Assembly (NCBI GenBank): GCA_031271965.1
Contig: JAISUS010000008.1
Coordinates: 62,001 to 126,000 of the forward strand
Length of the DNA: 64,000 bases
Direction of reading: 5' to 3'
Source: Prevotella sp.
Lineage (GTDB): Bacteria > Bacteroidota > Bacteroidia > Bacteroidales > Dysgonomonadaceae
The notes under the pieces were generated by a model. It was given only the letters and a program-made list of their open reading frames with translations. It did not search any database and was not told the DNA's origin. This document shows, piece after piece, positions 25,726 through 36,100 of this stretch. The number at the start of each line of letters is the position of its first letter. Position 1 is the stretch's first letter. The position numbers and the translations under genes are program-made.

Positions 25726-27084
25726 TTATTTTAACTCTTTAATCTTTATGTTTTTGAAGAATACTTCATCACCATGATCCTGCAATAGGATATTACCCTC
25801 AGCCAAATTGCCAAAATCAGGCCAGTTTTTATATTTACTATAGGCTACAAGTGCATTAAACATTTGAGTGTTTCTTTCATACTCCACTATCTTCACTCCA
25901 TTTAGCCAATGCTCAACTTTATTACCTCTAACTATTACCAAAGCGGTGTTAAACCCATTCTTATCAAAGTTGAAGTTTTCACTTCTGTCGGATGGAATAA
26001 GGTCATATAGAGAACCTAACGTTCTGTTACCCTTAACCCCTAGTTTAGCATCAGGATGATTTTCATCATCTAATATTTGAAACTCGCAGCCTATTGCAGA
26101 ACCTTCGCCTTTATTCATCTCCGAGTCAACGAAATATTTAATTCCACTGTTAGCCCCTTTAGTAATTTTAAAGTCCACTTTCAACATGAAGTTTTTATAT
26201 TTTTTAGTAGTAACGATATCTCCGCCATTAGAAGACTCGGCTCCACCGCTTTTGTGTACTTTCAAAACTCCGTCTGTTATGCTCCAGCCCTTATCAGGGA
26301 AAGTGCTTAATCTGGCACCTCTCCATCCCTCAGTTGTTTTACCATCCCACAGCAATTTCCATCCATCTTTAGCTTCTAGTGGGGAAATAGTATTAACAAT
26401 TGAGTTGATCTCCGGAGCATCGTTTGTTGAAGGAGTTTTATATTTTTCTACATCTGTAGTACAGATTTGAATATTTTTCCAGCTAACTGTTTTTCCTACC
26501 AGATCTTTATTTCCTATCGAATGTACCTGCAGGGCGATGAAACCGCTCAAAGTCGCATCATCCCAAATATTTGCACATGCTATTCCATTTACCCATGTAC
26601 GGATTGAATTTCCTACGGCTTCTATCCTTACTTTATTCCATTCATTACTCTTAAAAGCTTTCTGAGCAGGGATGTTCTTCGTCATTGGATATAGCCAACC
26701 TCTGCGAGCTTCATCATATATCCCTCCTGTCCATGCACGTGCAGAAGGATCTATTTCGAACTGATAGCCATGCACACGGCCATTCTGGTATTCTTTAAGA
26801 CTTTGGCTTCTGAATTGTACTCCTGAATTAAGGCCGTCATCTACTTTAAAATCAAACTCAAGAATAAAATCTCCATAGTCTTTTTGAGTAGCCAAAAAAG
26901 TATTAGGGGTATCCATGCGGGAAATTCCAACAATGGCTCCATCCACAATCTTGTATTCAGCTTTTCCATTCAGTTTCTGCCATCCTTTCAGATTTTTACC
27001 ATTAAACAACGGTTCCCATTTTTCCTGCGAAAAAAGACTTCCTGCAAACAAGAACAGGGCAATCAATAATATGTTCTTTTTCAT
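25726..27084 (-). CDS. Tandem DUF1080 protein (3-keto-disaccharide hydrolase family)
   Basis: A signal peptide (residues 1-20, ending FSQ) precedes two DUF1080 concanavalin-like domains: about 22-208 ([62 protein letters not shown]) and about 236-452 ([74 protein letters not shown]). DUF1080 proteins cleave 3-keto-glycosides in characterised cases. Having two copies in one chain suggests one catalytic and one binding domain, or two activities. It sits directly between a Tat-type Gfo/Idh oxidoreductase and the DUF4965 protein, which fits cleavage after oxidation. Confidence 0.9.
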   Translation of the reverse strand: MKKNILLIALFLFAGSLFSQEKWEPLFNGKNLKGWQKLNGKAEYKIVDGAIVGISRMDTPNTFLATQKDYGDFILEFDFKVDDGLNSGVQFRSQSLKEYQNGRVHGYQFEIDPSARAWTGGIYDEARRGWLYPMTKNIPAQKAFKSNEWNKVRIEAVGNSIRTWVNGIACANIWDDATLSGFIALQVHSIGNKDLVGKTVSWKNIQICTTDVEKYKTPSTNDAPEINSIVNTISPLEAKDGWKLLWDGKTTEGWRGARLSTFPDKGWSITDGVLKVHKSGGAESSNGGDIVTTKKYKNFMLKVDFKITKGANSGIKYFVDSEMNKGEGSAIGCEFQILDDENHPDAKLGVKGNRTLGSLYDLIPSDRSENFNFDKNGFNTALVIVRGNKVEHWLNGVKIVEYERNTQMFNALVAYSKYKNWPDFGNLAEGNILLQDHGDEVFFKNIKIKELK

Positions 27085-27107
27085 GATTAACTATATTTTA
27101 TATGTTA

Positions 27108-28535
27108 TTAGATTTTATAGAATTCTTCCCATCCCTTTCTAGGAGGCAATCCTGCCAACATTGCATTGGCAAATTCATTATTGGTGATTACTTTTGTATT
27201 TCTGTCGAACAATAATGGCGTATTCAATCGTTGAGCCATTACACCTAAAGAGAAAACCTGACTTAATGGCCCGAATATTTCGAATGGAGATCGTGTCTTT
27301 TCTTCTCCCATACAGGCCAACAAGAAGTTTGCAAAGTGATTCGATGGGCTTTTAGGCACAGGAGGCAATTGTGATGCCATTTCTTTCGCCTTTTCTTCCG
27401 GAATGATAGATAAGGTGCTACCATGCGACCCGCCTTTGAATATTAAGTCTTTGCTATATATAATCTTTCCCGGATTTAGATTTCGTTTCTCAATTTTACC
27501 ACCGGCTACGGTTGGTATATTAGGGTCTAACTCAGACTCTCCGTATCCTCTAGGCAATGGCGGCTGATTATTCACCCCGTCGTACCATGTAATATCCAGA
27601 GCCGGCATATCTCTACGCCTAGGAAAACGGAACTGAATAGTGGAGGACATAGGGAAAAAGTAGTCGTTATGGCCTTCCAGCATTATTGGATTTATTTCAT
27701 AAGGTAATCCCAAATCAAGGAATTCGTGCACTGTATCGAGAATGTGTGCCCCCCAATCACCCAGAGCTCCCATACCAAAATCGTACCAGCAACGCCAGTT
27801 TCCATAATGATATTTTTCATTATAGTCATGATACGGAACCGACATCAACCAGGTATCCCAATCCATGCCTTGCGGTATAGGCTGCCCTTCGGGTAGTTTA
27901 TAAATATTAGGGTCCCAACCATGCCATCTGCGCGCAGAATTCATGTGAGCCACGACTTCTGTCACATCTTTTATAATTCCGGCTTCCTTCCATGCTTTAA
28001 ACTGAAAATAATTTGCTTCGGAATGCCCTTGGTTACCAACCTGTGTAACTACATCCGGGTATTTCTTCGCAGCCTGCATCAACAATTCGGCTTCGTAAAA
28101 TGTACGTCCCATTGGTTTCTCGACATATACATGCTTACCAAGAGCGATTGCCATCATACAGATAGGAAAATGGGAATGGTCTGGTGTCCCTACCGAAACA
28201 GCCTCGATTTCATTACCCATTTTGTCGAACATTTCACGAAAATTTTTAAAACGTTTAGCTTTCGGATATTTACCCATAATTTCCTGAGTATGTTTTGCTC
28301 CCATATCAACATCACATAGAGCTACCACATTTGCGAATCCCGTTTTTTCAAATTCTTTGATAATATCACCACCACGGTATCCGATACCAACACAAGCCAA
28401 ATTGACCTTTTTGTTGGCACCATTTACTCTTTGCAAACTTTCGGCACTAAGAGTGCTCATTGAGCCAATGCTGCCTAACGCAAGACCTGCACCTGCAACT
28501 CCTGCCTTTTTTAGAAAATTTCTTCGTGTTACCAT
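27108..28535 (-). CDS. Tat-exported Gfo/Idh/MocA oxidoreductase
   Basis: The N-terminus MVTRRNFLKKAG is a twin-arginine signal, so the protein is exported folded with its cofactor. A Rossmann fold follows with GIGYRGGD (about 50-57), VALCDVD, SVGTPDH and the catalytic EKP at 139-141; the C-terminal domain has WRCWYDFGMGALGDWGAHILDTVHEFLDLGLP. At 475 residues it has the length of the periplasmic Bacteroidota subgroup. Such enzymes with tightly bound NAD oxidise the 3-hydroxyl of glycosides in recently described pathways. It lies 23 bases upstream of the DUF1080 gene and 21 bases downstream of the ApbE gene. Confidence 0.92.
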   Translation of the reverse strand: MVTRRNFLKKAGVAGAGLALGSIGSMSTLSAESLQRVNGANKKVNLACVGIGYRGGDIIKEFEKTGFANVVALCDVDMGAKHTQEIMGKYPKAKRFKNFREMFDKMGNEIEAVSVGTPDHSHFPICMMAIALGKHVYVEKPMGRTFYEAELLMQAAKKYPDVVTQVGNQGHSEANYFQFKAWKEAGIIKDVTEVVAHMNSARRWHGWDPNIYKLPEGQPIPQGMDWDTWLMSVPYHDYNEKYHYGNWRCWYDFGMGALGDWGAHILDTVHEFLDLGLPYEINPIMLEGHNDYFFPMSSTIQFRFPRRRDMPALDITWYDGVNNQPPLPRGYGESELDPNIPTVAGGKIEKRNLNPGKIIYSKDLIFKGGSHGSTLSIIPEEKAKEMASQLPPVPKSPSNHFANFLLACMGEEKTRSPFEIFGPLSQVFSLGVMAQRLNTPLLFDRNTKVITNNEFANAMLAGLPPRKGWEEFYKI

Positions 28536-28556
28536 TTCTGTGTTTTTTGAATTGTA

Positions 28557-29384
28557 TTATAGATTATATATTATTGCTTCAAAGTGTCGTAATATTTCTC
28601 CTCTCTCCTCCGTCTGTGCAGCAAATAAGGCTGTTGATAAAACCTCACCTTCGGCTGCACTGTCTGTTATTACAGAAACACCTTTTACCCCTTCTATAAA
28701 TTCTCCTGTATATGGAGACCTGATATGCTTACGTTGAAGAGTATGATTTCCGGATGTGGTAAGACATTTATTTTTCAGTATTATTTCTTTCTTTTCACCG
28801 GATGTTGCAGGAAAATCAATTCCTACTTTCCATCCTTCCCCAAAGGGGTGATCTCCCATAGCCAGAACAGAACTGTTTCCTATATTTATGAGAGCATTGT
28901 CTATTCCTTTTTCTTGTAATATCTTTTTCACCTCATCTAATCCATACCCCTTGATAAAGCCCGATAAGTTTAATTTTACTCCTTCTCTATGAAGAGTTAC
29001 AGTCGAATCTTTTTCTGATAAGTGCACGCTTTTTATGGTATCAACAGAGTAATCATCAGAATCTATCGAAATGTCAAAATATCCTTTTGTTTTTTGGTTG
29101 TACCAGACGCACATTTCTATCATCGAATACAAATCATTCCCAACAATAGTCGGCATTCCACACTTGGAATTGTTTAATGTGGATAATTCACTGAGAGAGT
29201 CATAACAATTGCCTGTTTTTTCAAGATCAAATAGTCTTTTATAAATAGCTTCAGTTATTTGTTTTCCTTCCTCTTCCTTTGTATTACTCAGTACAACATC
29301 GATTCTGGTATGCATGCAAACGAACCATGCATACAGAATACCCGCTGTGCCCACTTGCTTATAGATATGTTGTACCGGGAGCAT
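28557..29384 (-). CDS. apbE: ApbE-like FAD:protein FMN transferase
   Basis: The 275-aa protein has the ApbE pattern: an LSTLNNSKCG segment near 68-77, KLNLSGFIKGYGLDEVKKIL (the GGxAKGYxxD motif), NALINIGNSSVLAMGDHPFG, LTTSGNHTLQRKHIRSPYTGEFI and the C-terminal AAEGEVLSTALFAA, equivalent to the ADALSTA metal-binding motif but with Glu instead of Asp. ApbE enzymes attach FMN covalently to Thr or Ser of extracytoplasmic redox proteins. No recognisable signal peptide is seen in the first 25 residues, although the start (MLPVQHIYKQVGTAG) may be followed by a hydrophobic stretch. No classical FMN-acceptor domain is encoded in this operon, so its target is open. Confidence 0.8.
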   Translation of the reverse strand: MLPVQHIYKQVGTAGILYAWFVCMHTRIDVVLSNTKEEEGKQITEAIYKRLFDLEKTGNCYDSLSELSTLNNSKCGMPTIVGNDLYSMIEMCVWYNQKTKGYFDISIDSDDYSVDTIKSVHLSEKDSTVTLHREGVKLNLSGFIKGYGLDEVKKILQEKGIDNALINIGNSSVLAMGDHPFGEGWKVGIDFPATSGEKKEIILKNKCLTTSGNHTLQRKHIRSPYTGEFIEGVKGVSVITDSAAEGEVLSTALFAAQTEERGEILRHFEAIIYNL

Positions 29385-29394
29385 AAGATTGAGA

Positions 29395-29637
29395 TTACTT
29401 CTTTACTTTTAGCACCTTCTTCAAACCGTAAAAGAGAATACGTATAATAGTCCACAAGAAATATATAGCCAGAGACGCCACAAATACATATCCCAATGAA
29501 GTAAACAATTCACTAAAAGACGTATCCTCATATGTGACTATCGCATAGAAATTAATCAGATTCGCTATCAGGAAGCAAACCAACCAGGTTATCACCTCTC
29601 TCTTTTTTTGCCTTGCTGTTATGATGGTATCCTTCAT
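29395..29637 (-). CDS. Small two-helix membrane protein
   Basis: An 80-aa basic protein with two predicted membrane helices (about residues 17-35, ITWLVCFLIANLINFYAIV, and 46-70, SLGYVFVASLAIYFLWTIIRILF) and lysine-rich ends (KKVLKVKK). Its start codon overlaps the stop of the Gfo/Idh gene at 29634 by four bases (ATGA), indicating translational coupling, and it is 10 bases ahead of the ApbE gene. I do not recognise a family. It contains no DxSGAT-type flavin attachment motif. Position between an exported oxidoreductase and a flavin transferase suggests a membrane redox or anchoring role, but this is inference. Confidence 0.75.
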   Translation of the reverse strand: MKDTIITARQKKREVITWLVCFLIANLINFYAIVTYEDTSFSELFTSLGYVFVASLAIYFLWTIIRILFYGLKKVLKVKK

Positions 29638-30920
29638 GAGATCACAGTTTTACGATGATTAAGATAATCAAGTTTAAATTGATCAGGGAAAGTCAATATC
29701 TCACCTTTTTCTATAGCCATATCACCCAACAAAGTAAGAGCACTGGCATAATAACCTTCTTCTGCAACGTTGACCGGTTGTTTCCTTGTAATAACAGCTT
29801 CTACATAAGCATCCATCATCAAGTCCGACCCGTCGCTTTTAGGTTTATCTCCAAGGATATAATCGCCCTCATTCTTATTTGCAGTCTCAGGAGCCCAACT
29901 TGTTCCGGCAAAGGGCAATGTCTCGAATAATTTATTTTCAACATCATTAATAAGCCTCAGGAAACCGGGAGCAGGAGCTACATTTTCAAAATAGTATTTC
30001 CCCTTTTCGGGCTCTACCGTACCCAAGGTTCCAAGAATCTGTTCTTCCAATCCATAAAATTTATTGGATATAACAGACTCAAATGTCAGTTTTTGTCCAT
30101 TATCGAAGACGTAAATACAATTTACATTATCATATACTTCTCTTCCATCTTTCCAGTGAGTGATAGCCCCGTGCCCCATCACCTTATTTGGTATCGACTT
30201 CAAAGCCCAACTGCCTATTTGCAATTGATGACAAGCAAGTTCTGTCATTAATCCTTTCGAATATTCGCGATAAAGGCGCCAGTTTATCTGGCGTTCCAAT
30301 TCAGGGGCAGGAACATCCCTGCGCCAATCTCCATTGCGGAACCAAAATGTCCGTATAGCCTGTATATCTCCAAAAGTACCCTGATGAATCATTTCCATCG
30401 CCTTTATATAACGAGGATCGAAAAGACGTTGCTGTCCCGAAAAAAATATTTTTCCTGAAGACTTATGTTTATTGTACATTGCAAAACACTCTTCCATAGT
30501 AAAGCCTATACTCTTTTCGCAGAAAACATGTTTTCCCGCATCAAAGGCATCCAGTGCTATCTGGCAATGTGTGTTTAAGGGCGTAGCTATAACAACAGCA
30601 TCTATATTTTTATCTTCAAGTAAATAACGATAATCTTTGTAAGTTTTCGCATTTGGTGCAATTTTCAAGGCCTCATCCAATGATGGCTGATAAATATCGC
30701 ATAAAGCTACAATATCTGCCTTTTTATTATTGGCTAAAAATTGCATCAAGTAACGCCCGCGGGAACCCGGGCCAATAATACCCAATTTTACTACAGATTT
30801 ATCAGTATACTTACTATCAGAAAAAACGGATAACCAAGGGCTAGCCAGAAAGATAGCAGCCGCCCCAGCCACACCTGCTTTCTTCAGAAATTCCCGCCTG
30901 TCAAGAGAAACATTTTCCAT
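29634..30920 (-). CDS. Second Tat-exported Gfo/Idh/MocA oxidoreductase
   Basis: The twin-arginine signal is LDRREFLKKAGVAG. The Rossmann region shows GIIGPGSRGRYLMQFLA, VALCDIYQP and IATPLNTHCQIALDAFDAGKHVFCEKS; the usual EKP is EKS here (135-137), so Pro is replaced but the catalytic Lys is kept. The C-terminal domain contains FSGQQRLFDPRYIKAMEMIHQGTFGDIQAIRTFW and WRLYREYSKGLMTELACHQLQIGSW. At 428 residues it is distinct from the other oxidoreductase in the operon, so the two probably act on different substrates or steps. Stop overlaps the following small membrane gene by four bases. Confidence 0.92.
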   Translation of the reverse strand: MENVSLDRREFLKKAGVAGAAAIFLASPWLSVFSDSKYTDKSVVKLGIIGPGSRGRYLMQFLANNKKADIVALCDIYQPSLDEALKIAPNAKTYKDYRYLLEDKNIDAVVIATPLNTHCQIALDAFDAGKHVFCEKSIGFTMEECFAMYNKHKSSGKIFFSGQQRLFDPRYIKAMEMIHQGTFGDIQAIRTFWFRNGDWRRDVPAPELERQINWRLYREYSKGLMTELACHQLQIGSWALKSIPNKVMGHGAITHWKDGREVYDNVNCIYVFDNGQKLTFESVISNKFYGLEEQILGTLGTVEPEKGKYYFENVAPAPGFLRLINDVENKLFETLPFAGTSWAPETANKNEGDYILGDKPKSDGSDLMMDAYVEAVITRKQPVNVAEEGYYASALTLLGDMAIEKGEILTFPDQFKLDYLNHRKTVIS

Positions 30921-31101
30921 AAATTCATTTTAATTCATAATAGGCCAGTCATATTATAACTACCCTATTTACACGTAATTCCATATTAATATTTAATGGT
31001 GTAATTTAAATATTTTATTTTTCACGATCAAGTAAAATTCTCCAAAACTAAAAAAGGGAAAGAAATACTATTTTATACATATTATCCATTTAATATACTA
31101 A

Positions 31102-31142
31102 CACTATTAACCGGCATACTTAGGTTTAGCCGGTTAATAGTG
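31102..31142 (-). other. 14-bp perfect hairpin after susD
   Basis: CACTATTAACCGGC (31102-31115) and GCCGGTTAATAGTG (31129-31142) with a 13-base loop lie 23 bases after the SusD stop. No T-run follows on the minus strand. Such hairpins often stabilise susCD mRNA relative to downstream genes. Confidence 0.6.
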
Positions 31143-31165
31143 GTTAGATATACACAGACTATGAT

Positions 31166-33163
31166 TTAATTTGTTTTACTTTCGTCTGCTACGGCATCTT
31201 CCCAGTTATCCCATACAGGAGTGGCGGGGTCATAGCCATCATAACCATAATTCTGGGCTAGCTGACCTTTGTTATTAGCCCTGATTTCCGAATTAGGAAT
31301 TGGCCAGTATATATTCTTTTTATCCATAATATAATTGAGAGAACCTTTGGTTGCAGTAATGCTTATTGGGCCTTTATTGTACATGCCATATTTTGTAACA
31401 CGCTGATACCAATAGCTACCACCGCTAGCATCTGTACCGCTCTGTTTGTCAAAGGTATTCAAGTTATATGTATTACCCCACTCGTCAGGCTTGCCACTGC
31501 GTGCAAGGCACAGCGACACACGGGTCAATTCCACGTTACGCCATTCTTCCCAATACAATTCACGGGCGCGTTCGTTCATAATGTCTCCGATATTTACGGT
31601 AGTATATAGCTCGGTACACTTTGCTCTTTTTCTCACTTCATTTACATCATCTTTTGCAGTAGCATCTCCCAGATAAAATTTAGCCTCTGCTCTTATCAGG
31701 TATGCCTCAGCCAAACGATAAAGATACCAGTCGGCTATACCACCGTCAGTAGCACCCCTGTTTCCGTCCGATCCACTTATATTAGCCTCATTTACAGGGT
31801 CATCTAAGAAAAATTTGTAATGAGGGACATCGAACCAACGACGAATAGTGTCAGTACACAATAATTTTCCATTGTCACTGAAAAGTACAATAGGTTTTCC
31901 AAATTCTGAAGAAGCCTTATTGTTGACACGATAATCCTCCATACGCACCCAGTTGCCTGTTGCTGAACTATGGCGCAAATCAGTTTCATCCATCTTACCG
32001 TTAACCTTCCACAGAGTATGAGTTTGGAAATATGAAGGACGGAATGTGGCAATACCACGCCCGAAAGCCCGCATATAATCATATTTGGAATTATAATCAG
32101 CACTGTTGCGTTTTATGTTCATCAATGCTTGTTTGCTATCTTTCGTTTGTATCTGATTATTAAAAACAAAAGGATACAAAATACGCATTGTAAGCATTTT
32201 AATGAATGATTCTGCTTCTGCCCCACGATTAGGCATCCCCATGATAACTTCTTTATTAGCAGCAATAAGCTTATTTTCAGCACGGTGCATATCCCAGATT
32301 ACATTGCGTGTAATAGGCCAGGTTGCAGGTTCGCCACCGTCATTGAATGTACCGAAATTGTCTTGCATAAGCGAATAACCCGAACTATTAATCAATATAT
32401 CTGTTTGCTCTTTAGCTTTTGCATACTCTCCTATAGCCAGATAGCATTTAGCAAGTAACATACGGCAAGCTCCCTTATTTACCATACCTATCAGGCTCAT
32501 ATCTTTCTGCTCTGGCACCCATTGCACGGCAAATTCCAGATCTTTAACAAGCATTTGCAAAATTGCATCGCGTTTTGTACTGCGATAGTTTTGCTTAGGT
32601 ACCTCTACTACTTTGGTTACAAGAGGCACATTCCCATATTGAAAGGCTAGTGCATAATAACGGAATGCACGATGAAAATATGCCCTACCCTTATATGAAT
32701 TTTTGGTGGCTTCGTCCAATGCTGCTACACCATCCACATATTGGATGATTGTATTGGCGTACAGGATACCGTTATAGGTTTCCCTCCAAAAATACCAAAT
32801 ACTATTTGTTCTATCGAGGTTATTAAGAGTGCTTTCATCACTTATAGGCGTAAGCATGCTTGCCACATTGTCGAGCAAACCAAGTTTGTCGGTCGCAGCA
32901 CCGACCATCAGGTCTGAGAAAATATACTCTGTTCCCAATGTAAGCATTTCGTTACTATCAGTGGTCCAGTATGCTTTGAGATGCCGGTCGCATATTGCCA
33001 TTGCCGCCATCAGGCCCGATTCACTATTGAATGTTGCACCGGGCTCATAGAAGGATAGAGGATCGGGTTTCAGAAATTCTTCCGAACATCCACTAAATAA
33101 GATTGCGCCTCCCATAAACAGGCTGAGGCATATATGACTTAATTTTCCAGTTATCTTTTTCAT
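31166..33163 (-). CDS. SusD/RagB-family surface lipoprotein
   Basis: The lipoprotein signal ends LFSGC (Cys26), followed by SEEFLKPDPLSFYEPGATF, a standard SusD start. Other marks are GRAYFHRAFRYYALAFQYGNVPLVTKVVEVP, KGACRMLLAKCYLAIGEYAKAKEQTDILI, LAEAYLIRAEAKFYLGD, RELYWEEWRNVELTRV and NIYWPIPNSEIRAN near the C-terminus. At 665 residues it is on the long side. It works at the cell surface with the SusC encoded 11 bases upstream. A 245-base gap with a stable hairpin separates it from the oxidoreductase genes downstream, suggesting higher susCD expression. Confidence 0.95.
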   Translation of the reverse strand: MKKITGKLSHICLSLFMGGAILFSGCSEEFLKPDPLSFYEPGATFNSESGLMAAMAICDRHLKAYWTTDSNEMLTLGTEYIFSDLMVGAATDKLGLLDNVASMLTPISDESTLNNLDRTNSIWYFWRETYNGILYANTIIQYVDGVAALDEATKNSYKGRAYFHRAFRYYALAFQYGNVPLVTKVVEVPKQNYRSTKRDAILQMLVKDLEFAVQWVPEQKDMSLIGMVNKGACRMLLAKCYLAIGEYAKAKEQTDILINSSGYSLMQDNFGTFNDGGEPATWPITRNVIWDMHRAENKLIAANKEVIMGMPNRGAEAESFIKMLTMRILYPFVFNNQIQTKDSKQALMNIKRNSADYNSKYDYMRAFGRGIATFRPSYFQTHTLWKVNGKMDETDLRHSSATGNWVRMEDYRVNNKASSEFGKPIVLFSDNGKLLCTDTIRRWFDVPHYKFFLDDPVNEANISGSDGNRGATDGGIADWYLYRLAEAYLIRAEAKFYLGDATAKDDVNEVRKRAKCTELYTTVNIGDIMNERARELYWEEWRNVELTRVSLCLARSGKPDEWGNTYNLNTFDKQSGTDASGGSYWYQRVTKYGMYNKGPISITATKGSLNYIMDKKNIYWPIPNSEIRANNKGQLAQNYGYDGYDPATPVWDNWEDAVADESKTN

Positions 33164-33174
33164 GTTTGTAGAAG

Positions 33175-36100
33175 TTAAAAAGTTAAATTCAATCCCAGTG
33201 TATAAATACGTGTAGCTAATCCGCCATATTTTCCATTATTTGGATCGAAACCTGGGTCTACCTCAGGATCGCCATACTCCCAATCTTTTGCCCATGTAGC
33301 AACGTTTCGGATAGAAGCACTGACTTTGACGCGTTCCAGATCAAACTTTGATGTCCATTTTCTAGGTAATGTATACCCCATTGAAATATTCTCTAAGCGA
33401 ATAAATGAACGATCGTATAATTTCCCCGGACTAGCAGGTCCTCCTATTTTACTAGGCCCCTGGGCATTGATCCTTCCATATTCATTTGTAGGATTGTCGA
33501 CAGTCCAGTACTCCTTTGCCGTTACATTCTGTAAAGCATAAGTCATACGTCCTCCGTCATCATCAAAATTAAGATAGTAATTTGCTAAACTTTTGTGTCC
33601 CATATAAGAATAGATATTGAACGAAATAGAAAGGTCTTTCCACAATGTAAACTCATTACGTATAGACCAATGGAAAGGAGGTGATGTTTGCCCCAGAAAT
33701 TGTTTATCCTTGTCATTATATACAGGCGTAACAGACCCATCGGCATTTAGGATATCGTCGGCAGTATAACTGTTTTCCACTTTAGGGTCCCCCGGTAACT
33801 GGCCGTATTTTGCTGCTTCTGCCACCTCTTCTTTCTGCCATATTCCAATAACACGGTAATTCCATATTTGGCTGACAGGACGCCCAATAAACCAGCCGTT
33901 TGTCCGATCGTCCATTTCCTTGCTACCTATTACATTGCCATTATCGTCAATAACATCTTCATATTCATAATATAGGTGCTTTATTTCATTCTTGTTATAT
34001 GAAAATCCAAACCTGGTGGTCCATTTAAAATCTTTGGTATCAATATTCAGTGTACTTAATGAGATTTCAACACCACGATTATCTACCTGCCCCAAATTGG
34101 TCGTAATATTTGTAAATCCTGTAAATCCCGGCAGACTTTGTCTCATAATCATATCAGAGGTTTGCATGTTATAATATTCGATCGCACCCGATATCCGGTC
34201 GTTCAGAAATCCAAAATCGAGTCCAAAATTCCACGATGCCGTTTTTTCCCATTGCAAATTAGGATTTGCCATCCGGTTTGCCATTAAGTAGCGATATAAA
34301 CTCATATTCCCCGTTGCGTTAATGTAGCCCTGCATTTTACCGGCTCCTTCATATAGGTTGGCAAGAGCCTGATATGGATCGCTCAGCGACCGGTTACCGT
34401 TTTTACCATAGGATACACGCAACTTACCGTTATTCATTATTTTATCCCACTCGAAAAATTTTTCGTTCGTAAACGTCCAAGCTGTTCCTACAGAAGGAAA
34501 AGTAGCATAAGGATTAGATGTTCCGAATCCGGAATATCCGTCCCGGCGGATAGACCCGGTGATCATATAACGGTCGTCATAAGCATAAAACAAGCGTCCC
34601 AACAGGGCATCTGCCGTTTGGTGCGAATCGCTTGACGAAAAACTACTGTTTTCTTTTGTTCCATTCTTGGTATTATGGAAACCTAAAGCATCCGAAGGCT
34701 GAATATTACGGGCTTCAATACGATCCTGCCATGATTGGCGTTCTTCGGCTTCCTGTACAAGCGTAAGTATTACATGATGTTTTTGGTTGAAGGTATAATC
34801 CCATGTAATATTATTATTGAGCGACCAGTCGAAACGCTTTTCCTGCTCACGGTTTACTCCGCGTGATGACGGACTGGACCCGGGCAGGTCCGCCGACATA
34901 AAATAACGGTCGTAGAAAAACTGATAACGTGGCGAAGCATTGAATGTATAAGTAACATTATATGGGAGTACTATTTTTGCATTCAAAATAGTGTTTAGTG
35001 TAGTATAACCCTTTTCCAGCTCCAGATATTGTTTCTGAAAATCGTAATTATACCCCCTTTGGCTATAACTTCCGTCAAGCGGATATTGCACCGGGTTTCC
35101 GTTCTCATCGGCATAATCAGCATAAGGGCTGTTGCGCAGCTGGTAATCCAGATCTATACCGATTTCACCATCCGACCGATCCTGAAAGTTTACATTGGCA
35201 CCTACCGAAAACCACTTGGTTATGTTTGCATCCAATTTCATATTGGCGCGTATCGCATCATATTCGTCGCTCTTTGCGGCACCTTGATTCTTCAAGTAGC
35301 CCAACGAAAAATAATAGTTTACATTTTCTCCGGCACCGCTTATACTGGCATTATAGTCCTGATTGAAACCTGTACGGTAGGTCTTATCCGCCCAATCAAC
35401 AACCTTTCCGACAAGGAGATTATTTAAAGCATTTCCCTGAAATTCCAAGCGTCTTGCCCAAATACTAAGATCGGATTCATCTGTTCCGTTGGTAGTATAA
35501 CCACGCCACGTATCCACAGAAACTCCATAACGACCAAGATTACCTGCCCTATCAAAAAATCCGGTTGGATATGCAAGTTTACCGTCAGTATTTCTTGCCT
35601 GATATGCTTCATATACGCCGGTTTCAGGATTCACACCATATGTTCTCTGCGTAAACCAATCCTGGCGATGTTGTAAATAGTCTTCCGGAGCGAATCTTTT
35701 ACGGTAATCACTTTGTTGCGTCGCACCAATGTTTGTACTGATGTTTATAATGGGTTTCCCCTGTTTTCCTTTCTTGGTAGTAATAATAATAACACCACTT
35801 GCCGCTTTCGCTCCATAAACAGCTGCTGCCGAAGCATCCTTAAGAACGTCTATCTGGGCAATATCATCCGGATTAATTTCGGAAAGTTCTCCATAAAACT
35901 GCATTCCGTCGAGAATAAGCAAAGGATTATTATGGCCACCATCGGTATATACCGAACGCTGTCCGCGTATTTCCATATTACCACCGCCTTTGGCTGTCGC
36001 ACTGTAGCCCACTTGCAAGCCCGGTGTACCACGAAGAATGTCCTGAACAGTTTTCGGATTCTCATTTGCAAGATCGTCGGGACGGATCTGGATAACAGAA

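Noticed and set aside
29395-29637. The 80-aa membrane protein as the FMN acceptor of the ApbE-like enzyme
   Set aside because: No DxSGAT-like attachment motif is present, so covalent flavinylation at the known site type is not supported.
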